A stretch of 64,000 nt of DNA from assembly GCF_040183065.1 (NCBI RefSeq), contig NC_091124.1, forward strand, positions 62,876,501 to 62,940,500. Direction: 5' to 3'. This stretch comes from Periplaneta americana (lineage: Eukaryota; Arthropoda; Insecta; Blattodea; Blattidae). This document shows, one piece after another, positions 57,486 to 64,000 of this stretch (the stretch's first letter is position 1; every line of letters begins with the position of its first letter). The position numbers and the translations under genes are program-made. Under the pieces are notes generated by a model. The model did no database searches. It saw nothing but the letters and a program-made list of their open reading frames with translations, and was not told where the DNA came from.

Positions 57486-59039
57486 AATTTGAAAAGTACG
57501 TAGCCTGACACATAGATGGCATTGAAAACGTGTCAACAATGCCGCCATTGTTAGCGGCCATTTAACATTAATTCAAGGCAGAAAAATCATAATTTTCTGT
57601 TGACTACATTTTGTGTAGTTTAATTTTGAAATTACTGCGCCCAACAGATTGGCAAAAAATTAAAAATATCGAGCTTCGTACTGTCATTAAATATTTCGTA
57701 AAAAGGGAATAAGTCCAACAGAAATTAAAGCAGACATGAATGCTACACTGTAGGAATCCGCTTCAGCGTTTTCGACTGTGAAAAAATGGCCGGCGCTATT
57801 TAAACATGGTCGACAGAATTTGGAAGACGACCCCCGCAGTGAACTTCTAGGAACAACAAGTGAGGAAAGCGTAGAAAAAATCCACGATATAGTGTTGAAT
57901 GATGTCTTGGGCATGTCCAAGGTCCCCTCAAGGTGGATTCCGCGTTTGCTAACATCGAAACAAAAGCACGCCCGATGTCAAATTTCTAGGGATTGTGTGG
58001 CTCGATTCGAGAAAAATACATCCGAGTTTTTGAGGCGGTTTGTGACCACTGATGATACCTGAATCCAATACTACATATCGAAAAAAAGCAGTCGAAACAA
58101 TGGAAATACAGTGATTCTCCACCTCCAAAGAAAGCAAAAGCTGTTCAATCGACTGGGAAAGTCATGGCGTCCGTGTTCTGGGATTCTAAGGGGATAATCA
58201 TGATTGACTATCTAGCAAAGGAGAGAACAATAATCGAAGAATATTATTCAAATTTCCTGCAGCAATCGTAAGAGAAAATTCGCAAGAAGAGGCCGGGTTG
58301 GCCAAGAAGAAAGTGTTGTTTCATCACGACAATTTACCTGCTCACGCGTCTGCAATCGCGGTTGCTACTGTTCTCCAACAAAGAGATCAATCATGAAAGG
58401 AATGTGCTTACTATTGCGTCATCTATTGGAGCGAAGTAGATAGATAATATTATCGTTATAACGTCAGTTTAAAAACCATGTGCTCTCCTGCGTATGTTAT
58501 TTCCTATATGGAGGGATTAAAAGATCAGGAGATTAACAGTGATCTAATTTTGTAACTAGGGTAGTATAAATATGTGTGTAACAATGTTATTGTTTGTGCT
58601 GTGAGAGCGAGCCAATAGAGATACGAGTACCCACGTGTATGACCTTATGACATCAACATTCATTCACAGCATTATCCCGCTCCGTTTCATTCCGCAAAGA
58701 CTTTCTCGTGGTTGGAGCACTACACGAACTACGGTTCGAATTGTTTCTTCAATCTCTCCCCTTTCCACCAGATCTCACACCCTCACAATTCTTTCTTTTT
58801 TAAAAGCTCAAAACTGACTTGGCTAGGAAGAAATTTTCGTCAATCGAGGAGATTATCGCAGCAGCAGAAGGCTTGTTTTTTGCAGGTCTTGAAGAATTTG
58901 TGTATAAGGAAGGTATAGGAGCATTGCAGTACCGGTGGACCAAGTGTGTGAATCTTAGGGGGAATTATGTTTGAGAAATAAAGATGTTTCAGAATAATCC
59001 TAATTTAGTTTCTGTGTCAGGCTATGAACTTTTCAAACA
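57486..59039 (+). mobile_element. mariner-type transposon with TIR and TA duplication
   Basis: The inverted repeats are AATTTGAAAAGTACGTAGCC (TGACACA) at the left and, inverted, TGTTTGAAAAGTTCATAGCC (TGACACA) at the right. TA flanks both (57484-57485 and 59040-59041). It lies in the B/C intergenic region, 229 bp upstream of the NPC2-like B start codon. About 300 nt near 58395-58700 do not look like mariner and may be an insertion. Confidence 0.87.
57640..58972 (+). pseudogene. mariner transposase, nearly full span but broken
   Basis: The N-terminal part reads IELRTVIKYFVKKGISPTEI, KKWPALFKHGRQNLEDDPRS, LGMSKVPSRWIPRLLTSKQK and FVTTDDT with a stop where WI is usual (first Asp kept). Then come VMASVFWDSKGIIMIDYLAK, LFHHDNLPAHAS (second Asp) and, after a non-mariner stretch, KFSSIEEIIAAAEGLFFAGL with LQYRWTKCVNLRGNYV. 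About 25 codons of the HTH region appear deleted between VLNDV and LGMSK. The PYSPDLAP block with the third Asp is largely destroyed. Confidence 0.85.
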
Positions 59040-59850
59040 TATATAATGCTTGCTTCGAGATATCTGATTACATACATTGACCTGAAACTTAATTTATGTA
59101 CATGGTTTTAGCGGTATGAGTGCATATATTTTAACAGGAGGTTCTTTGTATGAAATAGAACCTATAATTCTAATGAAATATTTTTCTACAACGCATAGTT
59201 CAACCCATAGAGAATAAATTGTGTGGAAAGTTTCGTTGCCAATGTTTTCATATCTCTTTAAAATTTTAAGGTTTACTATGAATGTCGCGATAGATATTAA
59301 TAAGATGAACAATTCATGTTTCTGTCTTTTTTTTTGCAGAAATTGAACCATTTATTCACAAATTAATGCTTAAATTTTATTATCTGTATGTTCCGTGTAA
59401 CTAAACCATTAGTATTGTACGTGGCAACGTTGCATCCCTTCTACTACCCTCTCTTTCCCGAATCAGTTTAATCAACAAGCGATGCACACTGGATTAATTT
59501 AACACTAAATCACATATAGCCGATTGATCACTCTTATGGGCTTTGAAGGCAACAACTTTTATCAATTTCACTATGCTGCCATCTAGCGACAGTAGAAGAA
59601 GTCAACGTTATAACCCCCATTTGAATTGCATGGAGCAACTGTACTTTCACCTAGCGGTCGTTACTAATCGACAGTGGCGATCCTGGATGTTATTCACTTA
59701 TACGTGTTGCCGGAGATGGCCAATTTGTTATATTGTGTATATGATCAGAGGTTTAACTCTAGGAGTAACGTGAGCTACGTGAACAAGAGTAGTGCAAGCG
59801 AGGGGAAGAAATGAACAGGTAACAACTAGGACAGTACAAGAATGAGGACT
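59040..59850. other. Intergenic DNA between NPC2-like B and C
   Basis: No gene recognised. The part after about 59540 may belong to the Tigger-like element that follows. Confidence 0.35.
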
Positions 59851-60164
59851 AGCAGCTGCAAATCAACATTTGTCATCTAATTTCAAATTTACTGCCAATG
59901 ATAGTTGGGCCATTATGTTTAAAAAAAGTAAAGTGACAAAGCTGGTTTCCTCCAAGGAAGTCTACTCTATGGAAGAAATACGTAAATCTGCGAATTGGTT
60001 CCAGAAGCAGACAACCGGGTTGATTTCTAATTTTGATAAAAAAATATTATCAATACGAACCAGACCGATTACTCATTATAGAAGTGACAAAAAGAACATT
60101 AACGAACACAGGCGAAAAAAAATGTGCTAGTTGCAGTTGGAGACGTGAATGAAGTTACTCATTC

Positions 60165-60201
<37 letters not shown>

Positions 60202-61065
60202 TAATAATAACAATAATAATAATAATAATGATTTATTTTAGCTGGCAGAGTTAAGGCCGTAAGGCCTTCTCTTCCACTCAACCAGCAAAAAGCATACATA
60301 CATATGTATCAACCTACAAAGAATTCAACAATTTGATTTAGATAAGAGCTACATGTATACAAGAGTTATTTACGAGTTAAACAACAAAATACTATGAACT
60401 ATTAATTAAACACTGAAATACAAACTATGTAGCAGAATTAAGCTAAAATACATAGAATGTTAATATATTTCAAATAATGTTAGATAATAGAAAGAGATTA
60501 TTATGAGACAATTTTGAAAATAGAGGACTATCAGGATGCATGTCTAAAGGAAGGAGTAACAATGTAGACAGTGATAGTTTAAGTCAGTATGATTGGAGTG
60601 GAATGCTAAGAAGGTTATCTTTTAAGCTGTTTTTAAAAGTGTTTATTGTCTTGCAGCCCCTAATACTTTGTGACAGGGAATTCCATTGTCGCGAGGTGGA
60701 TACTGTAAAAGATGATGAATAACGAGATGTTCTATGAAGAGGTATACTTAACGCGCCACAGATAAGTGATCTGGTATTTACGTCGTGCTTAGAGTATAGA
60801 TAAGAGAAACGAGACGAAAGGTAATTTGGTGTTGAAGTGTGCAGAATTCGAAAGAGCAATGACAGTATTCCATTACTCCAGCTGGTAATTTACTGTCTAA
60901 AGTGTTTCTGTGTCTGCAAGAACCTGGGGGAAAATTCGGTTCGAAAGTTAGCGTTGCTGTTAGTGCTTTTGAGGCAAAATGCAAAAATATGGCAGTCACG
61001 TGCTCTACATCTGGCAAACTGACCTCTAGTTTGTTCGAGCAGTATCTTATGTAGGGATAAACAAA
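60165..61065 (-). mobile_element. CR1/L2-like LINE 3' fragment with (ATT)n tail
   Basis: The minus strand encodes a typical reverse transcriptase C-terminus: THFR-like RTSRYSSSFTVSTSRQWNSL then SQSIRGCKTINTFKNSLKDN. It runs to a 3' end in CTTACGGCCTTAACTCTGCC and an ATT tail (60167-60230). It interrupts the Tigger-like frame. Confidence 0.8.
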
Positions 61066-61281
61066 TGTCTCCTTCTGATTGATTCCTGGGGAGGACAAAC
61101 TAATGGAGCAATGCATGATGAGCGGTTTAAGGATGATGATAATATGACAACTTGCACTGTGAAAGTTATTCCACCTAAATGTACTCCATTGTATCAGTCT
61201 TGCGATGTTTATTTTTAAGGCAAGTTAAACATTTAATATCTCGTCTGCAGAACTGCACTTACTGCAATTCATTCTCTAATA

Positions 61282-61464
61282 CAGGGGTCGTCAGCACAGA
61301 GCACGCTCGGGCTAGCGTCTCTTACCCGCGGATAAGAGACTGCACTATGGTGCACCGTAGCTGCTGGCGGGTATGCTCTATCCCTCTCTGCCTGCTGCAC
61401 GATGGTGCATTTGATGTTGCTCCGGATAACCTTTGCCCATTTCAGCGAGTGCTGACGACCACTG
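61282..61464. mobile_element. 183-bp hAT-type MITE with 8-bp target duplication
   Basis: CTCTAATA occurs on both sides (61274-61281 and 61465-61472). The ends CAGGGGTCGTCAGCAC and, inverted, CAGTGGTCGTCAGCAC match. It is inserted in the Tigger-like frame, and removing it rejoins NCTYCNSFSN to ALIHNQLPAP. Confidence 0.93.
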
Positions 61465-61689
61465 CTCTAATACATAACCAGCTGCCTGCTCCTGTTTTCA
61501 ATCATATGCTTCAATATGCATGGTATGCCTCAAAACTTACACTGGAAAGAAATTATGTGTTTACCAATGTGCGTGAAGTGTGTTTTCCTCCAGGCATTCG
61601 AAAGAAAAAGTGCGAATGCAATAATAATTATAGCTTCCTAAAGTATGCTTGGTGTAAAAAAATATTTTGTTTGTTTCTATGATAATTTC

Positions 61690-63100
61690 CACCGAGGAGC
61701 CAGTACTTCAGGCAGTTGTTACCATTAAGTACAGGTTAATGACATATTTTATAGTGTATTATATTTTGTGCTTTTTTATACCTCATATTAATGAACATGT
61801 ACACATTATGTAACATCATAACGTAGAATTCAAACACATTAATTAATACACAATAATATGAATTATTGCATTAATGAATATACATTTTTTACGCTTCACG
61901 AACAGTATTTATTGAGAATTGTTAAGACAGTCTTACATGTCGCGAATTGTAGTATAACGATTCAAGAACTTGAAAAGTATTCTCGCTCCCCCTCTCACAG
62001 AGCATCCATAGGAAATGGTACGAGTGGATTACAGGCGCGTACAGCCTTCGAAGGGAAGCGCTGACTGTATCTATGCAACTTCAAGACTGGGGTACGATGC
62101 TTGTTGCCGTCAAACCGGGTTTCAATGGAAGAAGAACCTACATCCACTGTTAAAATAATACAACTTACATAATTTTTTTCAGGCCGAACAGGGGCCTATG
62201 GGAGAGAAAGCTGAAATACGGGTATCTTTATTTTCAATGTACTTTCACCTAAAAAATTCCCTATTCGATCTGTGACATCGGTCTGACAATGGCTCCTTAT
62301 TAATGGATAAAGCGTCAGCACGTAGAGCTGAAAACCCGGTGCCGGAGAGAATTTTTCTCCGTTCCACCCATCCTTCATCATATAGAAAGAAGTTAGATGT
62401 CAAAGATGAGCATCACAAAAGAACGTTTATGATGGTGACCAGAAGTCTGACTCTGTTTGCGAAATGCGGAGTAACCAGTAACCTATTGAAAGAGTCACTC
62501 GAAAGATGAAGTCAGCAATTAATGCAACGAGTTTTCTTCTTCTTTAGAGCGATGTCAAAAACTTCTTAGCGTGTATATTTTAGCTCACTGTTTGGATTAT
62601 CTACAGACATTCAACAGTCAATTCAGATAAAATTATTAACTTTGCATACCATTGATATTTTCAGTAAGTAGTGAAATTATAGTTTATGTCTGACTCCATC
62701 CAATTTAGGAAATTGGCTTAGAGATTTAGGCCTATGAGGATGTTATCCATGGATTGCAATTGTCTCTCTTGCCATACTAAAATTAGTGCATGGAACCTCA
62801 ATGAAACATATTTAGCATGCCTTATAGCTGATGTGTATTTTACAAATCCTGAAATATTTGAAAGGACTACTTAAATATTTCAATACAGTTAGAAGCGGTA
62901 AGTTAGAGTTTTTGCAGACAAATACAGTCCTTAATGATCTCTGCCACAGAATCAAATTAATATGTGTAATTTGGCACCAGTATTTAATTACGTCTAAATG
63001 ACATTCACTTCTTTGCAGAAGAGATAGATTGAGAGAAGGAGAGTCGGAAGGATCAAGAAGGATCAAGATATTGAGTGAGACGCTCAAGAAATTAACAAAG
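61690..63100. other. Intergenic DNA downstream of NPC2-like C
   Basis: No gene recognised. Small frames near 62300 show no family motif. Confidence 0.4.
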
Positions 63101-63103
63101 GAC

Positions 63104-63109
63104 TTTATT
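63104..63109 (-). terminator. Poly(A) signal of NPC2-like C
   Basis: AATAAA on the minus strand, 37 nt after the gene C stop codon. Confidence 0.7.
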
Positions 63110-63146
63110 TAAGCTGTATTAATACAATGTAATATTATATGAGAGG

Positions 63147-63233
63147 TCATATCACTTGCGTGTCTACACTGAAGCAAAAGACAACGTCGTTGGTATCCGT
63201 GTCGATGAGGGAGAGCTCCACGTTCACATCGAC
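63147..63233 (-). CDS. NPC2-like: NPC2-like gene C, last exon only (gene continues past the right edge)
   Basis: This 87-nt exon has acceptor GTCTTTTGCAG and ends in TGA. It encodes 28 residues beginning VDVNVELSLIDTDT, with VVFCF around the last ML cysteine, and ending in QVI. Length and start phase equal exon 4 of genes A and B. Exons 1-3 must lie beyond 64000; the rest of the window to its right is intron 3, partly filled by a mariner element. It is a third member of the tandem array in the same orientation. The acidic stretch around DTDTND differs from genes A and B, which may matter for ligand choice. Confidence 0.9.
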   Translation of the reverse strand, partial: VDVNVELSLIDTDTNDVVFCFSVDTQVI

Positions 63234-63581
63234 CTGCAAAAGACAGCCAGGAAGATTAGACAAATCTTGAAATAGAAAACATTACGTTATTATAGCTACT
63301 ACAGCATTAGTTTCTTCTGTCCATTTTGTATCTCCGATAGTACTGTGACTTGAATTAAGACCGAAAAAATTTCATCCAGGAAATGTTTCGAAACGAGTTG
63401 CAAAGGATAGAATATGAAATCCATTAACTTCTTCTACTAAAGTCGCAGTATCATCTGCTCTTACGTTAGTGCAATCTTGTCATATTAATGAGGCTGTAGA
63501 AGTCTAATCACAGTGGTGTAACTGCATCAGGTTCAGATGAAATACTTAAGAACATGCCTGTCCAGAGGTTAATATTTAATA

Positions 63582-64000
63582 CGAGGGCTATTCATAAAGT
63601 AACTTCCGTTTATTTTTCACGAACCTGTGAATGACGTTACAGGATTGGGTTACAATACGTTTGAAAGTAGGCCTATACACTCTAATTTATTTTTCCACAT
63701 AGTTTCCCGTCACATTGAGACACTAGTCGTAGCGTTTGACGAGCTTTGAAATTTCGCAATCGTAGAATTCGGCCGCCTGTGACTGAAGCCAACCTACGAC
63801 GCTGGTTTTCAACTCTTCGTCATCGTCAAAGCGCTTCGAGCTAAGCCACGTCTTCATGTACATGAAGAGATGGTAATCGGTAGGTGCAAAATCTGGGCTA
63901 CAGGGAGGATGATCCAATACTTTCCAGTTGAACTCTTGCAGTTTGGTCGCAGTACGACGCGCTGTATGCGGCCGGGCGTTGTCATGCAGGAAAATCACCC
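63582..64000 (-). mobile_element. mariner element (right part cut by window edge)
   Basis: After a TA at 63580-63581 it starts CGAGGGCTATTCATAAAGTA (ACTTCC), a terminal sequence of the kind seen in arthropod mariners. It continues past the window edge and lies in intron 3 of gene C. Confidence 0.8.
63687..63998 (-). pseudogene. mariner transposase, C-terminal part (one in-frame stop)
   Basis: IFLHDNARPHTARRTATKLQ (second Asp), LDHPPCSPDFAPTDYHLFMY (third Asp) and FYDCEISKLVKRYD are followed by TAG, then CLNVTGNYVEK and TAA at 63689-63687. The TAG stands where a lysine or arginine codon is usual, so one base change broke an otherwise clean frame. This is the best-kept transposase here. The N-terminal half is beyond the edge. 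Confidence 0.9.

Larger units (their letters stand above)
59860..61682 (+). pseudogene. Tigger/pogo-like transposase (CENP-B-type), split by a LINE and a hAT MITE
   Basis: The left part holds a CENP-B-type helix-turn-helix region: NFKFTANDSWAIMFKKSKVT, SKEVYSMEEIRKSANWFQKQ, TTGLISNFDK, then NVLVAVGDVNEVTHS. The right part (61080-61682) holds DSWGGQTNGAMHDERFKDDD, TCTVKVIPPKCTPLYQSCDV, RQVKHLISRLQNCTYCN and, after a 183-bp insertion, LIHNQLPAPVFNHMLQYAWY and a cysteine-rich end (CECNNNYSFLKYAWCKKIF). DSWGGQTN and PPKCTP.YQ.CD are the second-Asp and third-acid regions of this group. The frame between them is lost to the LINE. Confidence 0.82.

Noticed and set aside
60540-60859. Frames on both strands as host genes
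   Set aside because: They belong to the CR1/L2-like LINE C-terminus and its antisense.

Overview
The window looks like a piece of an insect nuclear chromosome. It is AT-rich, has long introns, and is dominated by degraded transposable elements, tRNA-derived SINEs and microsatellites. The mix of repeat families (an RTE-type LINE with a TAAG tail, tRNA SINEs with GACGCTAAATAA-type 3' parts, many Tc1/mariner and PIF/Harbinger relics) resembles what I know of cockroach and termite genomes; Periplaneta americana is my best guess. That is a judgement from memory and was not tested.

The only convincing host genes are three tandem genes on the minus strand for secreted NPC2-like (ML-domain) lipid-binding proteins. 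I assembled them by hand from short exons. Gene A (29604 down to 17415) and gene B (57257 down to 44440) each have four coding exons. Gene C enters from the right edge and only its last exon (63233 to 63147) is inside. Exons 2 and 3 are 111 and 179 nt in A and B, and exon 4 is 87 nt in A, B and C. Intron phases are 1, 1, 0 in A and B. Each gene has an AATAAA signal within about 45 nt of its stop codon. The predicted proteins are 146 aa (A) and 147 aa (B), with a signal peptide and the six cysteines of the family. This is a classic tandem-duplication array.

Layout: 1-3.3 kb has nothing recognised. 3.3-7.6 kb holds SINE and LINE fragments and a 2.85-kb TA-flanked DNA transposon with a broken transposase of a poorly characterised family. 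10.7-17.3 kb is an RTE-like LINE split by a Tc1-type transposon and by a second inverted-repeat insertion. 17.4-29.6 kb is NPC2 gene A with transposons in its introns. 29.8-43.8 kb is the intergenic stretch between A and B: Jockey and RTE fragments, SINEs, a hAT relic and three Harbinger-like relics. 44.4-57.3 kb is NPC2 gene B, whose second intron carries a stack of three TA-targeting elements. 57.3-63.1 kb is the B/C intergenic region with a mariner and a Tigger/pogo relic, the latter split by a LINE and a hAT MITE. 63.15-64 kb is gene C exon 4 plus a mariner in its last intron.

The host genes probably act outside cells or in lysosomes, binding sterols, fatty acids or other small hydrophobic ligands. 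In arthropods such expanded NPC2 sets are discussed as sterol carriers, immune lipid sensors and chemosensory carriers. The mobile elements are mostly dead, but several insertions still show exact target-site duplications, which makes the order of insertion readable. I saw no rRNA, no CRISPR array and no viral gene.
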